From contig CAWKDD010000002.1 of assembly GCA_963848335.1 (NCBI GenBank), positions 186,001 to 250,000 on the forward strand: a stretch of 64,000 bases of DNA, read 5' to 3'. Made by a program: the position numbers and the translations under genes. The notes under the pieces are model-generated. The model was given only the letters and a program-made list of their open reading frames with translations, made no database searches and was not told the origin of the DNA. Source of the DNA: Chersky-840 sp963848335. GTDB taxonomy: Bacteria > Actinomycetota > Acidimicrobiia > Acidimicrobiales > UBA8190. This document shows positions 1 through 8,577 of this stretch, piece by piece; positions within the stretch are counted from its first letter, which is position 1; every line of letters begins with the position of its first letter.

Positions 1-497
1 AGCGCGGCGACGGCCGCCTCGCGACACAGCGGGTCGCGGTGCGTGCCCGCTACGTTCCCGAGACTTCGCACCGTGGCCGGTGCACAGTCGGAGCCGGCCT
101 CACCCAGAGCCCACGCCGCCGACTCCACCACCATGGCGTCGGGATCGGCGGTGAGCGTCGCCGTCAACGCCTCGACGAGCGAGACGTCGACGGTGCCGGC
201 CCCGAAGCTGCGGCCGGCTAGCACACACCCCCGGCGCCGCACCGCGGCGTCGGGGTCTCCCAAGGCGTCGGCGAGCACGGGGGAGCCCAGGGCGCCCATG
301 CGGTACAGCGCGCCGAGCGCGCCGGCGCGCACCGCCGGATCGGGGTGCCCCACGAGACTCGAGGCGCGGCGGAGGTCCCCCCGATGGCCCGCGACGACCG
401 CATCGCGCACGGGGGCGCCCAAGAGAGAAGGGTGAATCGTGGCAGGCTGGGGATCTCCCCACGTGTCCTCGTGGTCCCTCGAAGCGCCCTTCCCCAT
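1..497 (-). CDS. HEAT-repeat protein (3' end outside window)
   Basis: The reverse-strand frame reads as repeated helical units typical of HEAT/PBS-lyase-like repeats, for example GHPDPAVRAGALGALYRMG, GDPDAAVRRRGCVLAGRSFG and DPDAMVVESAAWALGEAG, about 30 residues apart. Such proteins are scaffolds for protein-protein contacts; no catalytic motif is visible. At least 165 residues are present and the gene runs off the left edge. The start at 497 is chosen because GGGAGG lies five bases before the ATG. That start overlaps the 5' end of the divergent protease gene by 59 bp. A shorter GTG start at 410 is possible. Repeat assignment is fairly secure, function unknown. Confidence 0.6.
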   Translation of the reverse strand, partial: MGKGASRDHEDTWGDPQPATIHPSLLGAPVRDAVVAGHRGDLRRASSLVGHPDPAVRAGALGALYRMGALGSPVLADALGDPDAAVRRRGCVLAGRSFGAGTVDVSLVEALTATLTADPDAMVVESAAWALGEAGSDCAPATVRSLGNVAGTHRDPLCREAAVAA

Positions 498-1674
498 GTC
501 GACCTCCCAATCCACGCTACCGCCCACCACCACCCCGACCTCCCGGCGACGTCGCCGCTGGCCGGCGGTCCTGGTCGTGTTCCTGATCCTGGTGGCGGGG
601 TTCGTCGCCGTGTCGTCGTTCACCACGGCGCCCTACACCGAGCTGGTGCCCGGCGACGCCCTGCCCGTGTCGAGCCTCATCACCGTCCCCGCGGGCCGAG
701 GGCACCCCATACACGGCAAGGTCCTGCTCACCGACGTAGGCGTCCAGTCCCTGCACTACCTCGAGTACTTCTATGTCCGGCTCTTCCCGAACCGGGACAA
801 CACCATCGTCCCCACCGGCGCCCTCACCAGCAACCTTCCCGAGAGCGAGTTCGATGCCCAGGGCACGGTGGACATGGCCGAGTCGCAGTTGACGGCGAAG
901 TCCGTGGCGCTGCGCCAGTTGGGCTACGCGGTCCCCGAGCGAGACGTGGGCGTGACGATCTACGTGATCGACCCCGGATCTCCGGCGTGGCAGAGGCTGC
1001 AGGTGGGCGACGTCGTCACCTCGATCGACGGCACGCCGACCACCAATCCCCAGGCCCTGCAGGACGCGGTGCGCGCCCATCAGCCCGGGGACACGGTGGC
1101 GATCCGGGTCGGTTCCATCACGCAGCCCACACCCGGCCACGACGTCTCGGTGCGCCTCGGATCGATCACGGCCGACCACAAGAAGGTCGCGTTCCTCGGC
1201 ATCGGCGACCCCTCCTCGGAGATCGCGCCCATGGGGACGCAGCCCGCCTACGACTTCCCGTTCCCGGTGGGTATCAACAGCGACGACATCGGAGGGCCCT
1301 CCGCCGGACTGGCATGGACGCTCGGGATCCTGAACGCGCTGGGCGGCGGCGAGCTCACCGGCGGGCGGATCGTGGCCGCCACCGGGACGATCCGCCCCGA
1401 CGGCTCCGTCGGCGACGTGGGCGGCGTCCAGCAGAAGACGGTCGCCGTCGAGGAGGCGGGAGCCTCGGTGTTCCTCGTCCCCGATCCCGAGCTCGCCACG
1501 GCCCGGGCCATGGCGACCCCGGGCCTCAAGGTCATGGCGGTCGGATCGCTCGCCCAGGCGCTGTCGGACCTCGAACGCCTGGGTGGGAAGCTGGGCGACG
1601 CAGCCAAGGGCCCGCCTCCGGGTCCCGACGGCCACAGCGTGCCCACGGACTGGCAGCAGTCGCCGTGGAGCTGA
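439..1674 (+). CDS. PDZ domain / Lon-type (S16) membrane-anchored protease, YlbL-like
   Basis: 411 residues. One transmembrane helix (about 41-60) follows an Arg-rich stretch, so the rest is probably outside the membrane. A PDZ-like segment (about 170-235, VIDPGSPAWQRLQVGDVV) precedes a Lon-type proteolytic domain with catalytic Ser288 in GGPSAGLAW and Lys333 in VQQKTVAVEE. The 45-residue spacing fits the S16 Ser-Lys dyad. There is no AAA+ domain, as in the YlbL family of actinobacteria and bacilli. The GTG at 439 has GAGAAGG upstream; the ATG at 496 (MSTSQST) is an alternative but lacks a clear ribosome site and sits on the start codon of the divergent HEAT gene. Substrate unknown. Confidence 0.88.
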   Translation: MAGWGSPHVSSWSLEAPFPMSTSQSTLPPTTTPTSRRRRRWPAVLVVFLILVAGFVAVSSFTTAPYTELVPGDALPVSSLITVPAGRGHPIHGKVLLTDVGVQSLHYLEYFYVRLFPNRDNTIVPTGALTSNLPESEFDAQGTVDMAESQLTAKSVALRQLGYAVPERDVGVTIYVIDPGSPAWQRLQVGDVVTSIDGTPTTNPQALQDAVRAHQPGDTVAIRVGSITQPTPGHDVSVRLGSITADHKKVAFLGIGDPSSEIAPMGTQPAYDFPFPVGINSDDIGGPSAGLAWTLGILNALGGGELTGGRIVAATGTIRPDGSVGDVGGVQQKTVAVEEAGASVFLVPDPELATARAMATPGLKVMAVGSLAQALSDLERLGGKLGDAAKGPPPGPDGHSVPTDWQQSPWS

Positions 1675-1740
1675 CGGCTCGACGCAGAGGCCGGCCGCCC
1701 TCGCAACCCCCGCGCGCGCACGGCGCGTAGGCTCTCGCCC

Positions 1741-3591
1741 ATGCCAGAGGAGCGGCTCACGATCTCGTCCTCCGCCCGTGTGCATCCGGACGAGGTCGCA
1801 CGCCATACCTTCGGCACCACGCGGCGCGGGTTCGACCCCGCCGAGGTGCGCACCTTCTTGGAGCACGTGGCGCGCGAGCTGGTCGCCGCCGCCGATCGCG
1901 AGCAGGAGCTGCGTCGGGCCCTCGCCGAGGCCGAGCGCCAAGCGGCCAATCCCGTTCTCGACGAGGCCACGCTCACCTCCTCGCTGGGGCTCGAGACGGC
2001 GCGCGTGCTGCGGTCGGCCCACGAGGCGTCGGCGGAGCTGGTGGCCCGGGCGGAGCACGATGCGGCCCGCCTGCGGGCCCAGGCCCAGGAGGATGCCGAA
2101 GACCTCGAGCGCACCAGCCAGCAGAGCGCCCACGACCGGTCGGCCCAGGCCGAGGCGGCGGCCGCCGAGACCCGCCGGCGCGCCCACGAAGAGGCGACGG
2201 CGAGGTTGGACGGGGCCAAGCTCGAGGCCGAGTCGCTCGTCACCCAGGCCCGTGCCGAATGTCGGGCCATGGTGCAAGAGGCCCAGGAACTGCGAGCCCG
2301 GGTGCTCGCCGACCTGGCGCGGCGGCGCCGCGTGCTGCACAGCCAGATCGAGCAACTGCGGGCGGGGCGCGAGCGCCTGGCCGAGACCATCGGCGACGTG
2401 CGTCACGCCGTCGACCACATCACCGACGAGCTCTTCCGGGCCGAGGACGAAGCCCGACTGGCGGCGGAGGCGGCCGGACGCAACGCCGCCCAGGAGGAGC
2501 TCACAGACATCACGTCGACGGGGTCCGCACCAGACGACCTGGCCGCGTCGGGCGACGCCACTCCCGGCTCCGGTGATCCCGACACCAGGCAGTCGGTGGA
2601 GGAGCTGTTCGCGCGGCTGCGGGCGGAGGCCGTCTCTCTCGAGGAGCCCGACCAGGCGCCGGCACCGCCCGGCGAGTCCGCTCCCGCAGCAGGCGCCGAT
2701 ACCGGTGCGGGTGCCGGTGGCGATGCCGGTGGCGATGTCCGTGTCGGTGAGCGGGGAGCATCGGCGGGTGGGTCGGGCGGGGGTGGCCCCGTGACGGCGG
2801 CTCCCGCGGCGCACCCCGAATCTCCCTCCACGCCTCCAGGCGGCGTGTCGGAGCCCCCGGCACGCCGTGCCGAGGCCGGTGTGACCGCGGGTGGGCCAGA
2901 CGAGAACCGGGCCGAGGACGAGGGGAACGAGGCGGACCGGGTCCTCGACCCGGTCGTGGCCCAACGCGACGAGGTGCTCACGCCCCTCGTGGCGACACTG
3001 GCGCGCCGGCTCAAGCGCGCCCTGCAGGACGACCAGAACGACATCCTCGACCGCCTGCGGGCCAACGGCGGCTGGGCACCCGGCGTGCTGCCCTCTGAGG
3101 AGGACCACGCCCGCCGCTACGTCGATGCTGCCGGCGACCAGCTGATGGAGGCGGCCAGGGCGGGGGCGACCTTCGCCGGCGGCAAGGCCGACGAGGCCCC
3201 CGGTGTCGAGGACGTGGCGGCCGACCTGGCCGCGGACATCGTCGCACCCCTGCGCCGTCGCCTCGAAGGAGAGGGCCCCTCGGTCGAAGCAGGAGACGAG
3301 TCCGCGCTCGTGGAGCTGGTGGGAGCGGCCTTCCGTGAATGGAAAGGGGCCCGCACCGAGCGGCTGGCGGGAGACAAGGCGGTCTTCGCCTTCGCCCGGG
3401 CCGCGCTGTCCGCGGTTCCCAAGGGCACGGTGTTGCGCTGGATCGTGGTCGACGACGTGGCCGAGTGCCCCGACTGCGACGACAACGCGCTGGCGGACCC
3501 CGTGCGATCGGGAGAGGCCTTCCCCACGGGGCATCCGCACCCGCCGGCGCACGCCGGCTGCCGCTGCCTCCTCGTCGTGGCCAACGCCTAG
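1741..3591 (+). CDS. DivIVA-like coiled-coil protein with phage minor-head-like C-terminus
   Basis: 616 residues in three parts. The N-terminus (about 15-55, RRGFDPAEVRTFLEHV) matches the DivIVA signature of proteins that mark cell poles and septa. Residues about 45-240 are a long Ala/Glu/Arg-rich coiled coil. A Gly/Pro/Asp-rich linker (about 255-385) follows. The last 230 residues are helical and end in a Cys/His cluster: CPDC at 576-579, then GEAFPTGHPHPPAHAGCRC with Cys607 and Cys609. That ending resembles the zinc-knuckle signature of SPP1 gp7/Mu F-type phage head morphogenesis proteins (CxxC...HPxCRC). The family assignment of the C-terminus is my inference from the motif. It lies between the protease and UPF0182 genes on the same strand, with 11 bp to the next gene. 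Confidence 0.75.
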   Translation: MPEERLTISSSARVHPDEVARHTFGTTRRGFDPAEVRTFLEHVARELVAAADREQELRRALAEAERQAANPVLDEATLTSSLGLETARVLRSAHEASAELVARAEHDAARLRAQAQEDAEDLERTSQQSAHDRSAQAEAAAAETRRRAHEEATARLDGAKLEAESLVTQARAECRAMVQEAQELRARVLADLARRRRVLHSQIEQLRAGRERLAETIGDVRHAVDHITDELFRAEDEARLAAEAAGRNAAQEELTDITSTGSAPDDLAASGDATPGSGDPDTRQSVEELFARLRAEAVSLEEPDQAPAPPGESAPAAGADTGAGAGGDAGGDVRVGERGASAGGSGGGGPVTAAPAAHPESPSTPPGGVSEPPARRAEAGVTAGGPDENRAEDEGNEADRVLDPVVAQRDEVLTPLVATLARRLKRALQDDQNDILDRLRANGGWAPGVLPSEEDHARRYVDAAGDQLMEAARAGATFAGGKADEAPGVEDVAADLAADIVAPLRRRLEGEGPSVEAGDESALVELVGAAFREWKGARTERLAGDKAVFAFARAALSAVPKGTVLRWIVVDDVAECPDCDDNALADPVRSGEAFPTGHPHPPAHAGCRCLLVVANA

Positions 3592-3602
3592 GCTGCTGCG
3601 CC

Positions 3603-6600
3603 GTGCGCACCCCGCAGGACCTGCCCCGCCGGCCTCGTCGCGCCGTGCGGCGGGGCAGATTGTGGCTGGTCATCGCGGTCATCGTGGTGATCGTCGTCCT
3701 GGCCTCGCTGCGGACGTTGGCGACCTTCTACACGGACTACCTCTGGTTCGGTTCGGTGCAACTGGGCGGGGTGTGGCGGCGCCTGCTCGAGGTCAAGGTG
3801 GAGCTGTACTTCGGCTTCGCGGTGATCTTCTTCGTGCTCATGTGGGTGAACCTCGCCGTGGTGGACCGCTTGGCCCCCACAGAGCTCGCCCTGGGTCCCG
3901 AGGACGAGCTGGTGCGTCGCTATCAGCAACGCGTGGCGCCGCGCGCCGTTCTGGTCCGGAGCCTCGTCGCCGCCGTGGTCGCGCTCATCGCGGCCACCGG
4001 CGCCCTCGGGCAGTGGACCAACTATCTCCTCTTCAGGAACGGCGGCTCGTTCGACGCCACCGATCCCCAGTTCCACAAGAACGTGGGCTTCTTCGTCTTC
4101 AAGCTCCCGTTCCTGTCCTTCATCGTCAGCTGGTCCTTCGTGACCCTGGTGGTGGTGGCGATCTTCACCTTGATCGCCCACTACCTCAACGGCGGGATCC
4201 GCGTGCAGTCGGGGACTCCCAGCGTGGCGCCCCAGGTCAAGGTGCACATCTCGGTCCTCCTGGCGTGCATGGCCCTCGTGAAGGCGGCGGGGTACGTGCT
4301 GGCCCGCTACAACCTCGACCTGTCCCAGAACGGCTATGTGCAGGGAGCCGGCTACACCGACGTCCACGCCCGCCTGCCCGCACTGACGCTGCTCATCTGG
4401 ATCTCGCTGCTCGCCGCGGTCATCTTGCTCATCAACATCCGCAGGCGGGGTTGGGCCCTGCCCATCCTGGGTGTGGGCCTGTGGGCATTCGTGGCCATCG
4501 TGGTGGGCGCCATCTACCCTGCGATCGTCCAGGCCGTCAAGGTGAACCCGGCCCAGAACAACCTCGAGCGTCCCTACATCACCGACAACATCAATGCCAC
4601 ACGCGCCGCCCTGGGCATCAACCACGTGAAGCAGTCGACGTTCAGCGCCACGCAGTCGCTCACGCCCGCGCAGGTCGTCGCCAACCAGCCCACTTTCAAC
4701 AACGTCCAGCTGTGGGACCCGACCCAGACGGCCAGCGCCTACACGAAGCTGCAGGCCACGAAGTCCTACTACTCGTTCAACACGCTCGCCATCGACCGCT
4801 ACGGCGTCAACCACAGGCTCGTCCCCATGGTGGTCGGCGTCCGTCAGATCAACGACAGCGACCTTCCCTCCCAGGGTTGGGTGAACACCCACCTGCAGTA
4901 CACCCACGGTTACGCCATGATCCTGGCGCCCTCCAACCAGCAGAACGGCAACCAACCTGCTTTCTCGATCTCGGGTGTCCCGCCGCAGTCCACCCCGGGG
5001 GCACCCACGATCAAGCAGCCGCGCGTGTACTTCGGGCTCAGCAACCCCAATGGCGGCGACGCCGACTACGTGCTCGCCGACACCCGTCAGCCCGAGATCG
5101 ACTACCAGGCCGGCTCCGCCACCGGGAACCCCGTCAACAGCACCTACACCGGCAAGAACGCCACAGGGGGCGTGCAGCTCAAGAACTTCCTCGTCAAGGC
5201 GGCCTTCGCCATCCGTTTCGGAGACTTCAACCTCCTCGTGTCCGATCTCGTGACCTCGCAGTCGCGGCTGATGTTCGTACGCGACATCACCCAGATGGCG
5301 CAGAAGGCAGCGCCCTTCCTGAGCTATGACTCGGACCCCTATCCCGTCCTGGCGGACGGGCAGATCTACTGGGTCCTCGACGCCTACACCACGACTGACA
5401 ACTACCCCTACGCGCAGAACATCGACACCTCGTCGCTGCCTGCCAACAGCGGGCTCAACCAGAACGTCAACTATGTGCGGAACTCGGTGAAGGTCGTCGT
5501 GAACGCGTACTCCGGGCAGATGAAGTTCTACGACGTGACCGGGCTGACCGGGACCCGGGACCCCATCCTCCAGACCTGGGAGAAGGTGTTCCCCGGCATG
5601 TTCACGCCGGTGTCGCAGATGTCATCGGCGCTGCGGTCGCACTTGCGCTACCCCGAGGACCTGCTCAACGTGCAGACGGCCGCGTACGGGCGCTATCACA
5701 TCACCCAGCCGCTGGCTTTCTACAACGCCACGAACGCCTGGAACGTCTCGCAGAGTGCCGGTGCGGGATCACCGAACCAGGCCCTGCCCACGACCTTCAC
5801 CACCAACGCCCAGGGGGCCATCGTGTCCACCGGTCAGGTGGCCCGCATGGCGCCGATCTACGAGCTCTTCCAGGTCCCCGGACAGAGCACGCAGTCGTAC
5901 AACCTCGTCGACGCCTTCGTCCCGGTCTCCAAGGGTGATCAGATCCAGACCATGTCCGCCTTCATGGTGGCGGGGAGCGACCCCGGTCAGTACGGCAAGT
6001 TGACCGTGTTCCAGACGCCACCCATCGACGGCCCTGCCCTCGTCGACGCCGACATCGCCGCCACCCAGGCCATCTCGTCCAAGATCAGCCTGCTCAACCA
6101 GAACGGCTCCAGTGTCGAGCTGGGCACCTTGCAAGTGGTGCCCGTCGGCGACTCCATGCTGTACTTCCGCCCCTTCTATGTCGAGTCTTCGCGCAACCCC
6201 TTCCCCGAGCTCGACTATTACGTGGTCGTCTACGCCGGGGCCCAGGGCCAGAGCCAAGTCGCCTTCGACACCACCCTGCAGGCGGCGCTGAACGACCTCT
6301 TCAACGTGCAGTTGCCGGGACAGGGCATCTCCTCGACCCCGACGACGCCGACCGCTCCGTCCGGCCCCTCGAGTGTGAGCCAGAAGGTCCAGAACCTGGT
6401 CAACCAGGCCAACCAGGACTTCACACAGGCGCAGACCGACCTGAAGGCCGGCAACTTCGCGGCCTACGGCACCGACATCACCTCGCTGCAGGCGGTGCTC
6501 CAGCAGCTCCAGCAGGCTTCTGCGGCCAGTTCCTCCACCTCGACGTCCACCCCGAGCTCGTCCACCTCGACGACCACCACCAAGCCGTCGAAGTCCACGC

Positions 6601-6704
6601 CGACCACCACCAAGACGTCCACCTCGACAACGAAGCCGTCGAAGTCCGAGCCGACCACCACAGCCGCCAAGGGGGTTGCCTTGCACGGGGGCCACGGCCA
6701 CTAG
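3603..6704 (+). CDS. UPF0182 family large membrane protein
   Basis: 1033 residues, the normal size for UPF0182, a family of unknown function widespread in actinobacteria. About seven transmembrane helices fill the first 320 residues, starting with a very hydrophobic helix after an Arg-rich N-terminus and including the family-typical YTDYLWFGSV segment. A large soluble domain of about 600 residues follows and is probably extracytoplasmic. The C-terminus is a low-complexity Ser/Thr/Lys/Pro tail (about 975-1020) ending His-Gly-rich. The GTG at 3603, 11 bases after the DivIVA-like stop, is the first sensible start; the open frame extends further upstream only as antisense-like sequence. Possibly co-transcribed with the preceding gene. 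Confidence 0.9.
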   Translation: MRTPQDLPRRPRRAVRRGRLWLVIAVIVVIVVLASLRTLATFYTDYLWFGSVQLGGVWRRLLEVKVELYFGFAVIFFVLMWVNLAVVDRLAPTELALGPEDELVRRYQQRVAPRAVLVRSLVAAVVALIAATGALGQWTNYLLFRNGGSFDATDPQFHKNVGFFVFKLPFLSFIVSWSFVTLVVVAIFTLIAHYLNGGIRVQSGTPSVAPQVKVHISVLLACMALVKAAGYVLARYNLDLSQNGYVQGAGYTDVHARLPALTLLIWISLLAAVILLINIRRRGWALPILGVGLWAFVAIVVGAIYPAIVQAVKVNPAQNNLERPYITDNINATRAALGINHVKQSTFSATQSLTPAQVVANQPTFNNVQLWDPTQTASAYTKLQATKSYYSFNTLAIDRYGVNHRLVPMVVGVRQINDSDLPSQGWVNTHLQYTHGYAMILAPSNQQNGNQPAFSISGVPPQSTPGAPTIKQPRVYFGLSNPNGGDADYVLADTRQPEIDYQAGSATGNPVNSTYTGKNATGGVQLKNFLVKAAFAIRFGDFNLLVSDLVTSQSRLMFVRDITQMAQKAAPFLSYDSDPYPVLADGQIYWVLDAYTTTDNYPYAQNIDTSSLPANSGLNQNVNYVRNSVKVVVNAYSGQMKFYDVTGLTGTRDPILQTWEKVFPGMFTPVSQMSSALRSHLRYPEDLLNVQTAAYGRYHITQPLAFYNATNAWNVSQSAGAGSPNQALPTTFTTNAQGAIVSTGQVARMAPIYELFQVPGQSTQSYNLVDAFVPVSKGDQIQTMSAFMVAGSDPGQYGKLTVFQTPPIDGPALVDADIAATQAISSKISLLNQNGSSVELGTLQVVPVGDSMLYFRPFYVESSRNPFPELDYYVVVYAGAQGQSQVAFDTTLQAALNDLFNVQLPGQGISSTPTTPTAPSGPSSVSQKVQNLVNQANQDFTQAQTDLKAGNFAAYGTDITSLQAVLQQLQQASAASSSTSTSTPSSSTSTTTTKPSKSTPTTTKTSTSTTKPSKSEPTTTAAKGVALHGGHGH

Positions 6705-6758
6705 AACGCCAACGGGTGGGGAAGCGGGCCGCACCGAGTGGTAGCCTGAGGGGAACGA

Positions 6759-6832
<74 letters not shown>

Positions 6833-6834
6833 CG

Positions 6835-6912
6835 AGCAGGTGTTCACGCAAGTGGCGCCGTTGCGTTTGCGGAAGTCCCGGATCCGAAAGGGTCCGGGAC
6901 TTTCTTGCGTTT
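6835..6912 (+). repeat. 78-bp direct repeat, copy 1 (tRNA 3' flank)
   Basis: Begins three bases after the tRNA discriminator and includes the terminator hairpin. Repeated 514 bp downstream at 7349-7426 with only a handful of substitutions, mostly C/T exchanges in the second half. The second copy has no tRNA in front of it. Confidence 0.9.
6873..6912 (+). terminator. Intrinsic terminator of tRNA-fMet
   Basis: A 13-bp stem AAGTCCCGGATCC / GGGTCCGGGACTT (one G:T pair) closed by a GAAA tetraloop and followed by a T-rich stretch (TTCTTGCGTTT). It is placed about 40 bases after the tRNA end, as expected for its terminator. Confidence 0.85.
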
Positions 6913-7095
6913 AGCCTGGAGGCCACCACCCTCGGGTCAGGGGCCACGCCTTGCGCGAAGAGGTTGCCATTCACGGCTACCTCCGTTGAAAGTGCGCAGG
7001 GTAGTGCCCCCGTGGCCGGTGGGGCCCACGCTCGGACGGTACCGAGTCAGCCAGTCGAGCCACCCGCCCGGCGATGACCAAGGAGACAGGACCCC

Positions 7096-7206
7096 ATGCT
7101 CACGCTTTTGGCAGCCACCCACTCCACCCTTTCGCCCTACCTGGCCGTGCCCTTGGTGATCGTCGGGTTGGCGATCACCGTCGTGGTGCGACGACGTCGG
7201 CGCTAA
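7096..7206 (+). CDS. 36-residue single-helix membrane micro-protein
   Basis: ATG at 7096 preceded by AAGGAG ten bases upstream, then 36 codons to TAA. The peptide has a short polar N-terminus, one hydrophobic helix (about residues 14-30, YLAVPLVIVGLAITVVV) and ends in a run of five or six arginines. This is the look of a small tail-positive membrane protein with the C-terminus in the cytoplasm. No known family is recognised. It lies alone between the two copies of the tRNA-flank repeat. It is supported by its ribosome site and protein-like composition; a chance ORF remains possible. Confidence 0.55.
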   Translation: MLTLLAATHSTLSPYLAVPLVIVGLAITVVVRRRRR

Positions 7207-7334
7207 GTGCTTTCGTGAGCACCTGACAAGTTCTCCGACAAGGTCGGAAATCCCCGAAGGCTGTATGAAATGAGCCGCCTCGGCGTATGAAACAGGGTGC
7301 CGCCCCGGCATGTCGGCCCAGGCAGGACCCTTCC

Positions 7335-7361
7335 GTGAACACCCCACCAGCAGGTGTTCAC
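7335..7361 (+). repeat. 9-bp inverted repeat before repeat copy 2
   Basis: GTGAACACC and GGTGTTCAC separated by nine bases, partly inside the start of repeat copy 2. It could be a hairpin in RNA or a protein-binding site. Copy 1 lacks the left arm because the tRNA occupies that place. Confidence 0.6.
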
Positions 7362-7426
7362 GAAAGTGGCGCCGTTGCGTCTGCGGAAGTCCCGGATCCG
7401 AAAGGGTCCGGGACCTTCTCGCGTCT
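7349..7426 (+). repeat. 78-bp direct repeat, copy 2 (with second terminator-like hairpin)
   Basis: Near-identical to 6835-6912, including the GAAA-capped GC-rich hairpin (about 7387-7417), which would end transcription of the micro-ORF. The T-tract is weaker here (CCTTCTCGCGTCT). Confidence 0.9.
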
Positions 7427-7647
7427 GAGGAGGGCGCCTCCGGGGCCGTGTCCCGGAAGCTCGAAGTTGTTCCTGGGCGCAACCAAAGGCCGAACGGCCC
7501 TGTCCGACGTGCGCCGCGCACCCCAGGATTGGACCAGAGGGGTTGCGAGCTCCAGCGCGTGAAGGCGCCCGGCAGACGACCCGTGGAGGTGGGCGGTCAT
7601 GGCTTTGCTCTAGCGAGGCGTTGGCTGCCGAACAGCCGGATCGTCCC

Positions 7648-8577
7648 GTGAGCTCGCCCCAGCCGGGTCGAAAGGGCCTCGAGTTGTCCAAGGTGGCCAA
7701 GTCCTATGGCTCGGTCCAGGCGGTTCGCGGTATCGACCTGGCAGTGGCGCCGGGCGAGACGGTGGCCCTCCTCGGGCCGAACGGCGCCGGCAAGACGACG
7801 ACCATCGACATGGTCCTGGGGCTGCGCCGCCCCGACAGCGGCACGGTCGCGGTCTTCGGTGCATCGCCGAGGGAAGCCGTCATGTCCGGCCGGGTCGGCG
7901 GCATGCTCCAGGACGGGTCGCCCCCCGATGACCTCCGGGTGCGCGAGCTGGTCACGCTCATGGCGTCGTACTACCCCCACCCGCTTCCGGTCGAAGAAGT
8001 GCTGCGCCATACGGGCACGTGGGACATCGCAGAACGCCGAGCCAGCAAGCTCTCGGGTGGTCAGGCGCAGCGGGCGCGCTTTGCCGCCGCGCTCGTCGGT
8101 GACCCTGACCTGTTGGTCCTCGACGAGCCCACCGCGGGGATCGACGTCGAGGGCCGCCGGGGGTTCTGGCAGGCCCTGCGGGGGGCGGCGGAGCGGGGCA
8201 AGACGATCGTCTTCGCCACCCACTATCTCGAGGAGGCCGACGCCAACGCCGACCGCATCGTGCTCCTGGCCCGAGGCCGCATCATCGCCGACGGTTCCGC
8301 CACCGAGATCAAGGCCAAGGTCGGCTCGCGCACCGTCCGGGCGACGCTGCCGGGCGCGGAGCTCGCCGAGCTGCGGGCACTGCCGGGGGTGCTCAACGCC
8401 GAGCGCCACGGGGAGGCGATCACCCTGTCGTGCTCGGACACCGATGCCACCCTGAGCGCCCTGCTCAGGTCGTTCCCAGGCACCCGGGACGTCGAGGTGC
8501 GCGGAGCCAGCCTCGAAGAGGCGTTCTTGGCGCTCACCGTCGATGAGGACGATCCAGGCGGAGAGGAGTCCCGATGA
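7648..8577 (+). CDS. ABC transporter ATP-binding protein (ABC-2 exporter type)
   Basis: 309 residues from GTG 7648 (the frame is open from 7543; TTG 7621 is another candidate). It has Walker A GPNGAGKTT, a Q-loop region, signature LSGGQ, Walker B LLVLDEPTAG and the H-loop ATHYLEEAD. The C-terminal extension (about 220-300) resembles the DrrA/CcmA-like ATPases that power small-molecule export. Its stop overlaps the ATG of the following permease (ATGA), so the two form one transporter. The exported substrate cannot be read from the sequence. Confidence 0.9.
   Translation: MSSPQPGRKGLELSKVAKSYGSVQAVRGIDLAVAPGETVALLGPNGAGKTTTIDMVLGLRRPDSGTVAVFGASPREAVMSGRVGGMLQDGSPPDDLRVRELVTLMASYYPHPLPVEEVLRHTGTWDIAERRASKLSGGQAQRARFAAALVGDPDLLVLDEPTAGIDVEGRRGFWQALRGAAERGKTIVFATHYLEEADANADRIVLLARGRIIADGSATEIKAKVGSRTVRATLPGAELAELRALPGVLNAERHGEAITLSCSDTDATLSALLRSFPGTRDVEVRGASLEEAFLALTVDEDDPGGEESR

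Noticed and set aside
517..3552. A reverse-strand open frame of about 1000 codons opposite the protease and DivIVA-like genes
   Set aside because: It has high Arg/Gly/His content and no domain or ribosome site, and it lies opposite two well-supported genes. Long antisense frames are expected at this GC content.
6937..7521. Reverse-strand ORF of 194 codons across the repeat region
   Set aside because: It is made from translated repeat and hairpin sequence, and it overlaps the micro-ORF that has a better ribosome site.
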